Source: Hedera helix (lineage: Eukaryota > Streptophyta > Magnoliopsida > Apiales > Araliaceae). From it: 64,000 nt of DNA. Below the pieces are notes generated by a model. That model was not told the origin of the DNA. It ran no database searches and saw only the letters and a program-made list of their open reading frames with translations. Position 1 is the first letter of the stretch. Each line of letters begins with the position of its first letter. Shown here piece after piece: positions 1 through 13,295 of the stretch. The stretch is from positions 57,113,040-57,177,039 of the forward strand of contig OX359265.1 in NCBI GenBank assembly GCA_947179155.2, given 5' to 3'. Position numbers and translations under genes: made by a program.

Positions 1-173
1 TTCGTGATTCATAAAAATTAAAAGCAACCGGAAGAGTAAAGCAGACATTGTATGGCATAAATTCAATGAAAAAGCACCGAAAATAATATGCGGATACATA
101 TCTGAACATTTTTGAAGCAAAAATAGAAATTAGGGTTACATGGCATAAGGAATAATAAAGAGAAAATGCATAC

Positions 174-300
174 CCATTACTGAGTGTGTAGCGCTCTCAG
201 ACCCTCCCTGTTTCTCTCTCGCTCTCTGGTTCCGGCTCAACGGAGCTGCGACAGCAGAGGGTTAATAAATGAGAGGAGGAACCAACTAGGGTTTTAGAAA
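174..300 (-). other. Probable first exon of a gene running off the left edge
   Basis: On the minus strand a C/T- and GA-rich leader, starting near a telo-box (AAACCCTAG at about 286-294), runs to an ATGG at 177-174 followed directly by a GTATGC splice donor (173-168). An initiator ATG right beside the first donor is common in plant ribosomal-protein and other translation genes. The rest of the gene lies in the intron at 1-173 and beyond the window, so the product cannot be named. The exon could also be untranslated. What is seen: donor, telo-box, leader composition. What is inferred: that it is a transcribed exon. Confidence 0.45.
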
Positions 301-421
301 GGAACTAATAACCAGTGAAAAGACGAAAGTATCCAACTATTCAGGATTGGGCTCAACATTTTTGAGACTTCCCTTTTGGGGATATGGGCTAATTTCCAAA
401 GTAAAAGAAAGCTAATGGGCT
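286..421 (-). promoter_or_regulatory. Telo-box plus three TGGGCT (site II) elements
   Basis: A telo-box (AAACCCTAG on the minus strand, 286-294) is followed upstream by TGGGCT at 348-353, 385-390 and 416-421. Telo-box plus site II is the well-known promoter signature of plant ribosomal-protein and cell-proliferation genes. It supports a housekeeping or translation gene leaving the left edge. Confidence 0.5.
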
Positions 422-2110
422 TTATCTATAGATACATGGCTTGTTTTGGGGGTTAATGAATTCGTGAATTAAACTGACATCACGATTCACGGGAGATGAT
501 ATTTTTTAGTTCTTAGTGAACGTGGCAAATAGAAAAGACTTCGTCCGGAAGTGGGCACATTTATTAGCCCAAAGTGGGTTCATTTTATCTATACACCATT
601 GTGCTCGTCCGATTTACTCCCGCTCCTTCGAATTGAAAATCTAATTCGAGTTTGTGTGCCTGCCAAAATTCACATAATATACGACTAAATATAGGAGTAA
701 TTATATTCATTGAAGGTTTTGGAATTAAAATTTTTAAAACTAATTTTATTATTTTTAAAGGTCAAGAATCATCAACACAAAGGTGAAGAGATCAATGGTT
801 TGTAGAGGGAGGAGAAGAAAAATAAAAAATAAAAATCCATTTTCAATTCTCATCTTTTTTAATAATTATCAAAAACTTATATTTATTATTTTACTGTTAT
901 AGAATTGAAGCAATTTTACAAGAGAGAATTTTTGCTGAGTCAATTTTAGAGGTAAAGTAAGGAAACAAGAATATAAAATGACCCTTAAAATAAGGTTTAC
1001 AAAAATTCAAAAGAATGCTTAAAATAACGCTTAGCCTATTCTCTAGCCTATGTGACCTGCAACATTTACTATTTAACATATCGAGATTTAGGTAAATGTC
1101 AATTTGGTCCGATTATAGAAAAATATAAGGGAGAATTTCAGCTCCTTCCCTCTAAAATATTTGATTGAGTTTTTGGCACCGAGGGTCTCTTGGGATGAAA
1201 AAACATTCTTGTCTTGTTATTATGACTTTACTTCAAAAGTAGTTTTGACCCTAACATTTCCTCAGCTAAATTCAAGTAGGTTATTACTGTCCTTCTTTCG
1301 GGTTTCGTTTGCTTTGGATTCTGAGGATAGGCATAAGATGAGGGAAAAACAGAGCTTTGAGTACTAGATTTTGTCACCTAATTTTGCTTACTTGGCACAT
1401 TTACGTGTTATTTTTGAAATATCAGGTATAATATTCAATTGATTATAATTAGAAATAGGTCAAAAATCTGATACTCGGCAAATGGTAAAAACTTTTTCCG
1501 ATGTACCAAACTTTTTGTTGAGAAATCGGGCCTGCACTTCCAAAAGTCAAGACGGCCAAAACTTACCAAGCCAAGCCGTACTGTTGTGTATATCTACTGC
1601 CACGTATGCTTGTAAATACTGAATAAACCATAATTGCTGTAACAACTATCTCAAAATGACATAATTTTCATTAATAAAATAATAAACCAACAAAAATGCC
1701 ATTATTAAAATCAATTACAAAACGACACAATTTTCATTAATAAAACCAATTAAATGACTGAACAACCATGTTCATGTTAATTAGTAATAACTATAATTGC
1801 ATAATCATATCATACAAAACTCTTAATCTACAGCTAGAAACAAAAAAAAATAACAAGATGCCATGTATGACTTCAGTTCCACGAGAAAAATGAAAGTTGT
1901 AAGAATGAGAAAACACTATACGTCTAAAAGAATAACCAAGGAGCACACAAAACCAAACCTAACACAAAACCAAACCTAACACCAGAAAAAAAGTATACTT
2001 GGTTAGGCAAGCCAAACAGCACAAGGAATGAAACCATTGATACTCTTTGGCTATATGGAAAAAGTTGCTGTCATAAATATAAAATTGCATTCAACAATCT
2101 GGATAATGAA
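422..2110. other. Intergenic, no gene seen
   Basis: AT-rich sequence without a recognisable coding region. Short open frames at 897-1079 and 1161-1367 show no family similarity and no splice context. The last few hundred bases before 2310 are probably the RPS20 3' UTR and downstream flank. Confidence 0.5.
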
Positions 2111-2310
2111 AAGAACAACAAAGCAATCCCTTTCTTGAATTCAAACAACTTTTCAACCTCAAAATTGTAATTATAAAACTCTTACTACATGAAGCCTAAT
2201 ACAAACCTTGAGCCAATGACTTAAGACACTCGAAAATGAAACTCCCAAGCCACCAAAGGGCCATCAAACACAAGGTTCATACTACCTAATCAAAGAAAGA
2301 CGAGGCATAT

Positions 2311-5415
<3,105 letters not shown>

Positions 5416-5547
5416 TTTTACTTCTTTCCTTACTGTACCCAAAATAACAGCCCAATTGACGATTACAAAATTATCAAACACTTCATCTCACAAAAACCTA
5501 CAGCTTCAAACATAAACACAGTGAGATTAATAGGGATATAGGTTTAC

Positions 5548-5760
5548 CTGAGGTTGAGGAGGAGGAGGAAAGACAAGTTTAGAAACTTAAAGCGGCTTCA
5601 ACCTCTTCAGAAGCAGCAGCACTAGGGTTTTTTGGTGGGGAAGAGAAACTTTTATATAAGCAAAATTAGGTTTGTTGGAATGGGTGCAGTTCCTGGACCT
5701 ACAACAAATTGGGCTTAACAAGGGGTTTTGTAATGGGCCGAATTCCTAGACCAATAAGTT
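5548..5760 (-). promoter_or_regulatory. RPS20 leader exon and core promoter
   Basis: Reading the minus strand: TGGGCC-type site II motifs (5734-5739 and 5710-5715), a TATA box (CTTATATAAAAG, about 5650-5660), a telo-box (AAACCCTAG, about 5618-5626) and then an untranslated exon ending in CTCAG before a GTAAAC donor at 5547. Transcription probably starts about 5620-5630. Site II plus telo-box is the standard plant ribosomal-protein promoter architecture. Confidence 0.75.
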
Positions 5761-7366
5761 TAGTTAAAATAATGAGGGATTGTTCTAATGGTTTTTACTT
5801 GTCATGAATTCGAAAGAAATTGGTTGACAAATTTTTATGCGTTGATTATTCAATTTTGATCCATTGGAAGTTTGGAACCCAAGTGTCCTCTGAAAATGAT
5901 AATTTCATTTGAGTTATAATTTATTTTTATTTTTCAAATCTTAGAAGCACTTTAAATTATTATTCCATTCGTTCCAAAAAGAGTCTCATTTATAAATTTT
6001 ATAAATATTAAATATTTTTTTATTTCATGTTTACCCATATAATAATAACTTTTAATTTATTAGTGATGACATAATAATAAAATTATGTAGACACATTTAA
6101 GGATATTATATCATTTTATACTACTATCAATCAAAAAAAGTACTCTTTTGTGATTTTTATTTTTTAGTTCTAAGGAGACCCTTTTTTGCGGAAAAAAGAA
6201 CATATTAATTTAAATATTACACTCTAATGTTCTTCTTTAAAAAAATAGAAGAAAGAAACTTTGATATACCTTAAAATGAACGGATTCTTATTTTAAATTA
6301 GATGTAGTATCTCTTTTTGGTATGTTGCGCGATGGCCGAACACGAAAATAGCTGGGATAAAATATGTATGTTTTATACCGGTAAATCCATTCATTACTTT
6401 TAAAAAAAGGGTCCTCTTAACATGTGTCTTTAATGCACATGTTAAATGCGAAAAACAAGGATAAATTTTATTTGTTTATATATTTACACGGAATTCAATA
6501 CATGAGATCCACTAGTATATTATTTTTTTATGCATTGAATTCAGTACAAATACATAAATAAATATTATTATGCATTGTTTTCAACGTTTAGAATGTGTCC
6601 TTAGAGCACATTCTAAGAAAATCCTTAAAAAAAAAGGTCATTTGAACTTAAAGGAGAAGGTGTGTTTAGAGAATAATTTGAAATTGAAGGATAACATTCA
6701 TTACTACTGAACTGATGAGTCCATGATCATATACAGGCTCTATAGCTGCATACTACTATTGCGTCAAGGTTATTAAGAAAAGCCCTAGAAATAACTACTT
6801 TCTTTTTAACAGAAAATAAGACTTCATACGGACAGGGAGGGCGTATCTCAATATTTTACTGTGGAAGACATTTATAGCACCGCAATTCAGATGAGAATTT
6901 CAATCAATGGTGTGCTACTGTGTTTTGGGGACTGTTTTCAAAACCTTACACAGTAAGCGGTGCTAGAAACTCTCTGTTGTTGTACTAGGCTCCCTTCCAA
7001 GGATTGGAGTAGCCATAAAGTTTAACATTATGGGATCCATATTACCTGGGTAAATCTGTCACCAAACGGACTTGACCCAAATCAAATTACAAGACTGGTG
7101 TGACAAGATTTGCACTTGTAAGCTAAAAAAAGGTCGTGCTTAAACACATACAAAGAATTTAGCTTTCCCTTGAATGATTCAGTAATTGCATACATGGATA
7201 TTTAATGTTTCGCAGACCATAATATGATAAGCAAATTAAATGTTTGAAGTCACATAGTAGCAAATCTGGTTAACCATAATTTCATAATTTGCTGAGATGT
7301 ACAACAAGATTATACTATGAAACAAAATTGCAAAGGTCAACGAATACATATGACGACAACGCAAGA
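5761..7366. other. Intergenic spacer with MITE remnants
   Basis: No gene seen. A degenerate Stowaway-like remnant lies at about 5963-6200: left end TTCCATTCGTTCCAAAAAG, right end GACCCTTTTTTGCGGAA. A second terminal-inverted-repeat element is listed at 6408-6626. The remainder is low-information AT-rich DNA and the ICln 3' flank. Confidence 0.45.
6408..6626. mobile_element. Small TIR element with self-palindromic ends
   Basis: Left end AGGGTCCTCTTAACATGTG and right end (reverse complement) AGGATTTTCTTAGAATGTG are imperfect inverted repeats of about 40 bp. Each end also folds on itself: AACATGTG with CACATGTT on the left, AGAATGTG with CACATTCT on the right. Both flanks carry TTAAAAAAA, a plausible but low-complexity target duplication. 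Superfamily not assigned. Confidence 0.5.
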
Positions 7367-7466
7367 AATAACTGTCAAGGATGGCCACTGTTGGCATCAC
7401 CCTCCATCTCTTCGGCAATAACTGTCAAGGATGGCCACTGTTGGCATCACCCTCCATCTCTTCGGC
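7367..7466. repeat. 50-bp perfect tandem duplication over the ICln stop
   Basis: Two identical 50-bp units, 7367-7416 and 7417-7466. The unit begins AATAACTGTCAAGGATGGCC. The right-hand copy encodes the ICln C-terminus and its stop; the left-hand copy repeats these codons downstream of the stop, in the 3' UTR. Confidence 0.95.
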
Positions 7467-10400
7467 ATCCTTAAACCGCTGATCATTAATTTGAAGCTGC
7501 AGTGAGTAAACATCATCAATTTCCACCAACACTAATATTTGTTTTAAGATTATATAAACCTACAGAATATTTATTAAAAACAAACTTTAAAAATAATTTA
7601 AAGAATAAGTAGTTACACAACCCAAATTTTGTAAAACGATGTCAGGCAAACTCCATAAACCTTATAATATACTCCATCCCAAAATGGAGGTTATACGTTA
7701 AATATGGGGTGTCCCATCATGTCTGACACTTTCAGAATTCCAGTACACTTATAATGTGAAATGATATATACTTTCTTCGTTATGTTATAGAAAAAGTTTG
7801 TGCAGTCCATCATTTGATCGGATTAGCAAATTTAGCTTAGGAAGCATATTAATGAAATTAGGTGCCCCACCTTTTCTCTCCCTAAACTTTGTTCCAAATT
7901 AACTATGAAATCAATTTGAGACAAAGAGAGCACATTACAAGTCCTGTCTAAAGAGAACATTCTCATTCTATCATATATCTAACAAGTGACTATAAGAAGA
8001 AAGGAATATCGATGAAATCTTAGGCTACCTTGATCTCACTCTAGTTTTGGGTATGCTTATTACATATTTTAGTTTAGCCAGTGACTATTATCTTAAACAT
8101 CAAAATTGTTTACAGGGATTGCATATTAGCGCAATTTACGATTTACTATAAAAAGACAAGAAAGATGGTCACAAGTTGACCAGAGACTGTCATAAATACT
8201 CAGTTACCAAGCTTGCCACTACAAAAAATATCAACAACTGAAAACAAAATTATTGAAGACAAATTTTTTACGATTGGTCCATCTTTAAGTTAAACTTACT
8301 ATATCCAGAAGTTACTGCTAGACATGAATGTATTTCTAAAACTTATTATGTCACAAAATCTGTTTTGGAAATTATGCAAGTCAATGTTTCAGCATATTTC
8401 TTGGATACCCACATTTAGGCCTTTCGTCTAATTTCTTTAATGTAATCTACTTCATCAGTGATTGTTTTACCAAAGATCTTTGCTCTAAGAAATCTCTCCC
8501 AACTTAAAATAATTCTACAGGTTTATAATTTGAATATTTAACAATATAGTATAACTAAAATAGCAAACATACATACTATTTACTCGAAATTTATCTAACA
8601 AATCTTATCCATATGGTTTCTGTTCATACTGAATTTAATTATTAATTTATTCCTCATGACATCATCTATCAGTCCTACCAAAAATTAGAATTCTGACAAC
8701 ATTTATTAAGTCAATAACATAAAATAATCAATAATCAGCATCCAAATGGGAATCCAACCCTTAAAAATTGATTTAAGGAGAGAACAATGAGTATCATAAA
8801 AGAACATATATCAGCAATCTGACAACTATTTGAGCAGTTTCAAGCACAAAGTAATAAACATCTACAAATATTACCTGAAGCACTGTATGTGCCAAGTCAT
8901 GATCCCCATTCGAAAAACCAATTGAGTTTGTCGGAGTTAGAGAGTCATTCCATTCAAAGTCATCTCCCTCTATAAATACTGAAAGTTAGAAAAAGGAAGA
9001 GATAATGGCAATATGATATCAGAAAATGAAGTTTCAAGAAGCACCAAGGGAGCTGATCAAACCTGTACCCTCAGCTTCCATCTGATCAGCACTAAAAACC
9101 CAATTATGATCTTCTTCCTCTGAATAATCATCACACAAAACGCGAAAACTGGTTAAGACAATATGAGCTATAACATATACACTATTCATAACATACAATT
9201 CCCAGTCTGGAAGATCAATACTCACCTTCAATAGGTTCCGGATTTAACTCGGCACATTCACAAAATACCTCAAACAGAGTGTCCACTGACAGTCGGGGGG
9301 GGGGGGGGGGACATTAAGAACAATCACATAACAACTCAATTTTACTATAGCAGCAAAAATAAGGTATTTTATGGAAATCTAAGGTAGTAGAAATAATGAA
9401 TACATTGAGTTGTATCTGACACCACAAGTCTCATCTCAGTGATCTTTGACAAGTCTAAAGCGTCATTAGATTCTGAGTCTGAGCTCTCTGATTCATCATC
9501 CTCATCTCCAGTCTCAATCTGCAATGAATAACCATAGATCACAAAACTCCACTCACCAATATAGCAAGTAGCAAAAAGAAACAACAGGCAGCAGATGCTA
9601 AACCAAAATTGCAATGCATCACACACAAGCATTCCTAAACAGCCAAAACGAATAACCCCTCTGCCCTGCCTGGCAAGATATATCAAAATTAAGCTCCGGT
9701 TTCTATCAATTATGAAATTGACTGCAATGCATAACCCCTCTGCCCTGCCTGACAAGATATATCAAAATTAAGCTCCGGTTTCTGTCTATTATGAAATTGA
9801 CTGCAAATTAAGCCAAATTCCTATACCCAATTCAGCTTAAGCTCTCATGTCTCCATCTGGGAATGAAAGTCCTAATTCTTTTATTTATTTATTCAAATAG
9901 AAATGTTTGTATAAGACATGCTTACACATAATTTTAGGTTTGTATTTTTTCTTTCATTTTAAAATTTAAAGGACTAAAATTTAGTATTGGAAAAAAAGTA
10001 TTGATAAAATCATAAAAGTATGACTAAAAAAAATCAGGACTTTTAATAACAGGAGGGCGTATAAGATAACAGAGAGAATATATAAACGAAAACTCAAAAA
10101 GAAAACTTAAGGACTGGTAAAATATATCAGAATTAAGCTCCAAGCATACATTTATTCCCACTATAATCAAAGCGACTAAGACATTCGGCAAATCCAAAAA
10201 CCAAAGTAAGGCACAATATCAAAGTTAAACTCCCAATTTTTATTAAATTTTTTAATCAAATTAAATATAAATAAAAATAAAAACAAGAACCAAAATTCAG
10301 TTGGAAATAAAACTAAACTGGAAATCATACCTGAGCATAAATACAAGGAGAAGGGTAAGCTTCAGGGTCTCTGCACACAGCATGAAGAGACACCGACAAA

Positions 10401-10711
10401 AAATCAACTGCGTAACCTATCGACCTGTCCGAATCACTCAGCCACACCATTTGCCTAACCAAATTAATTGTTCAAACACACAAAATCAGAAAACAAAAAA
10501 TCAGAAAAATTATGTATATTTATAGGGAGGCACAAATAGAGAGAGGGCAGTACTTGGAGGAGATGTAGAGAGTGCCAGTCTCAGGAGAGCGATTGCCGAG
10601 GACGATGGAGACTGCCGTCTGTACGTGCATCAGTTCCTCGTCGTCATTGAAGACTGGTTCTCCAGCGCCTTCGCCAGTTCTCTCCGTGAATAGTCTTAAT
10701 CCTGCTACCAT
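7425..10711 (-). CDS. ICLN: pICln (chloride conductance regulator ICln), methylosome subunit
   Basis: pICln is a cytosolic PH-fold acidic protein that binds Sm proteins in the 6S complex and works with PRMT5 in snRNP assembly. Seven coding exons on the minus strand: 10711-10554, 10454-10331, 9518-9404, 9285-9226, 9119-9063, 8969-8875, 7496-7425; 681 bp, 226 aa, the expected plant length. All introns are GT-AG and phases join. Landmarks: start MVAGLRLFTERTGEG, VVW-type strand QMVWLSDSD, YAVDFLSVSLHAVCRDPEAY, acidic loop GDEDDESESSDSESND, EMRLV, LFEVFCECAELNPEP and a C-terminal LQINDQRFKDAEEMEG. The stop at 7427-7425 lies in a 50-bp tandem duplication. The adjacent RPS20 is in the same orientation. 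Frame intact; probably functional. Confidence 0.95.
9295..9310 (+). repeat. G16 homopolymer next to an ICln 3' splice site
   Basis: Sixteen G on the plus strand become C16 in the ICln pre-mRNA, ten bases upstream of the exon 4 acceptor (exon begins at 9285). The run sits where a polypyrimidine tract is expected. Confidence 0.85.
9653..9808. repeat. 79-bp tandem duplication in an ICln intron
   Basis: Two nearly identical units of 79 bp (9653-9731 and 9732 to about 9808), each beginning TAACCCCTCTGCCCTGCC and containing AAGATATATCAAAATTAAGC. They lie in the intron between ICln exons 2 and 3. A few substitutions separate the copies. Confidence 0.85.
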
Positions 10712-10781
10712 TTTCTAGAATATTTTCTTAAAACCCCAACTCTCACTGCGTTCTGGGATTGTTGCAGTCGCGAAACCGACT

Positions 10782-11702
10782 AAGGTTGTGTTTGATAAAA
10801 CTGAATGTTAAGATCTCAAAAGTTTAGACATTTGAAAAATATAGAGCATCTTTATAGAATTGTTTCTTAATGAAGAAATGTTGTTTGATAATTAATTTTT
10901 CCAAAATGTCTTAATAACAGTATTTTACCATTTTAACCATCTGAACAGTTTAAACAAAAGTTATTTGATAATCACAAATTTTTTAATCAAATCTAAGGAA
11001 TTAAAAATAAAAACTCCATCAGGTAGCAGGAAAAAAGAAAGAAAAAAACAAAACCCCATAATCACCGATATAAATTCTCCTTAAAAACTAAACAAAACCC
11101 ATAAATCACACAGTCAAAGTATAACCATAGATGATGAAATCACTTCCTCAGTAGGAAAACATCTTCAGAAATCAGATATGAATCCCATAGTAGAATCAAA
11201 TACGAAATCCTAGAACCAAACTTAAATCCAGAACTTAAAATTGTACAAGGATTATATGCTTTTATCGAACGAACAATTTATGAGCTTGATTACAATAATA
11301 TTACAAACCCAGAACTTAAATTCACTGTAAATCAAAGATTATAAAAATTATCGACCAAAAACAGATATCACAAACGAAAGAAGGAAAATACAACTTAGGA
11401 GCCAGTTAACAGTACTGAAACGCTTCGATTAACGGATCGACAAAACCAATTATAAAAATTATGAGGAATACACACCAGTAATATTTCTATTTATATACAC
11501 CATAAAAATTACAGCTTCATTTCTATAAATTCTCCTTAAATATTAAACAACAGATCTGAAACTAGATGAAAATATATCCATACATGAGGTGCAGCGGAGG
11601 AGGAAAGTAGGGGTGGAAGAGGTGAAGCGGCTGGAAGCGAAGAAGAGAGCCTTTAGGGTATTTTTGTCCAAAAATTAGCAAAGTTCATCAAACACCACCT
11701 AG
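10782..11702. mobile_element. Possible non-autonomous TIR transposon upstream of ICln
   Basis: Left end CTAAGGTTGTGTTTGATAAA resembles the reverse complement of the right end, CTAGGTGGTGTTTGATGAAC. Subterminal motifs (CCAAAATGTCTTAATAACAG on the left, ACAAAAATACCCTAAAGG on the right strand) resemble widespread plant hAT-like MITEs. No clear 8-bp target duplication was found and no coding capacity is visible, so boundaries are approximate. Confidence 0.4.
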
Positions 11703-12611
11703 CAGTAGCTTGTTTAAATACATGGACTTTCAAATAATGGGATTAGGGGCCAAGGGTTTATATGGCATAAAATCTTCTCTTCTTAAAAAAATAAAATAAT
11801 AATCATAAGTTTAAACTAAAATTTAAGATAAAGTGAGCACATATGCTATATTTGTTTATAACTTGAGATTGAATTATTAATATTAAATTTTTTATTTGTT
11901 TTAAAAAATAAATTTGAAATTATTAATCTTGGAATAATAAAATAATTTAAAAAGAAGATTATCTAAATATTATATCCAATTAGATATTATAATATCTACT
12001 ATTTGATATTAAAAATTGTGAAAAAATTAATATTTTTTTTTTTTTAAAATGATCAATATCATATTCTATTTAGTTATACTCAAATTACTGAAAATATGAC
12101 ATCTTTCTTATTGATGGTAAGAGTATAATAGTTCAAAACGGTAAATTTTTATTTAATCCTTTAAATTATTCTAAATAAAACAAATATAGTATGAGATTAT
12201 TTTAAATTATCTAATAAAAAATCATATTTAAAATAAACATGTGATTAAAATTATTTAATCATAAAATTAGTAATTTTGAGACTATAATCCATTAAACTAT
12301 AGTATTAGAAATATAATCATTATAAATAAACATGACTCTAATGGTTCTAAAGTATTATTCGTTGACCTTATTTTCCCAATTTTCCTTTCCTTTACTTTTT
12401 TTATTGTATTATGTTTATTATTATTATTATTATTATTATTAACAATGTATTTATTTTATTTTGTGTTAATAAAATACCCAAAACTTTGGATACTTATTAG
12501 TTACTATAGAATTTTCTTTTTCATTTTTTAATTCTTCGATACAAGAAATATCATAAGAGAATTGGTGAGAGGAGCATGGACATCACCACCAATAATACAG
12601 TGTTTAATTAC
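11703..12611. other. AT-rich intergenic, nothing recognised
   Basis: Very AT-rich DNA with short TTA triplet runs (about 12417-12441). No open frame with family similarity and no RNA gene seen. Confidence 0.5.
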
Positions 12612-12620
12612 ATTTGGTCA

Positions 12621-13286
12621 GGGTTAATTAATGTTTTGGTTATTACAGTAGGAGTTGATTTTTATTTTATTTACAAAAACATTACTCTATTGAAAAATAT
12701 ATTATTAATTAATTATTACTTAATATTCTATCTAAAAAATTAACGATAATGCTAAATAGATTAACGTTTAACATATGTCATATGGGATAATTAAATATGT
12801 GACAAGTAGGTTCTTATTACATAGAGGGTTAATTGATATTTTTAATTACTGTATTAGGGGTTAATTTTTATTTTTATTACTAAATCTTTTTTTGTTCAAA
12901 GACATTACTATACTAAAAAAAATTTACAAACTAGTCCTTAACATTACTTAATTGTCACATATATGGCACATGATATTGTTGCATAAATCAAGATAAGAAG
13001 ACCCTAGTGTGGTAACTAAAACATCAAATAACCCTCCACCTAACAGAATCCCACTTACTACATATTCAAGTATTCCACATGATATTATTAAACATTAGGC
13101 TATTCAGCATAAAAAATGTTAAACGTTAATCTATTTAACACTTTCATTAATATTTTGGATGAAAAGTTAAATAATAACTAATTTGCAATATTTTTTTAAT
13201 ATAATAATATTTTTGTAACGAAAAAACATTCGGTAACCAAAATAAAAATTAACTCTTGATACCATAATCAAAATGTCAATTAACCC
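12621..13286. mobile_element. Foldback MITE, Mutator-like by target duplication
   Basis: A 666-bp element with long imperfect terminal inverted repeats of roughly 190 bp: left GGGTTAATTAATGTTTTGGT, right end reverse complement GGGTTAATTGACATTTTGAT. Both arms also contain AATAGATTAACGTTTAAC. Flanks are 9-bp imperfect duplications, ATTTGGTCA (12612-12620) and ATTTGACTA (13287-13295), 7 of 9 identical, the size typical of Mutator-like elements. An additional internal copy of the terminal motif is near 12826. No coding capacity. Confidence 0.65.
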
Positions 13287-13295
13287 ATTTGACTA

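Noticed and set aside
6708..6720. CTGATGAG resembling a hammerhead ribozyme core
   Set aside because: No GAAAC core partner or supporting helices within the next 80 bases.
7677..7925. Possible Stowaway in the last ICln intron (TACTCCATCCCAAAATGG)
   Set aside because: Only the left end is suggestive; the right end does not complement it convincingly.
9369..9755. 128-aa minus-strand frame as an independent gene
   Set aside because: Its acidic centre is ICln exon 3; the ends are intron sequence read through splice sites.
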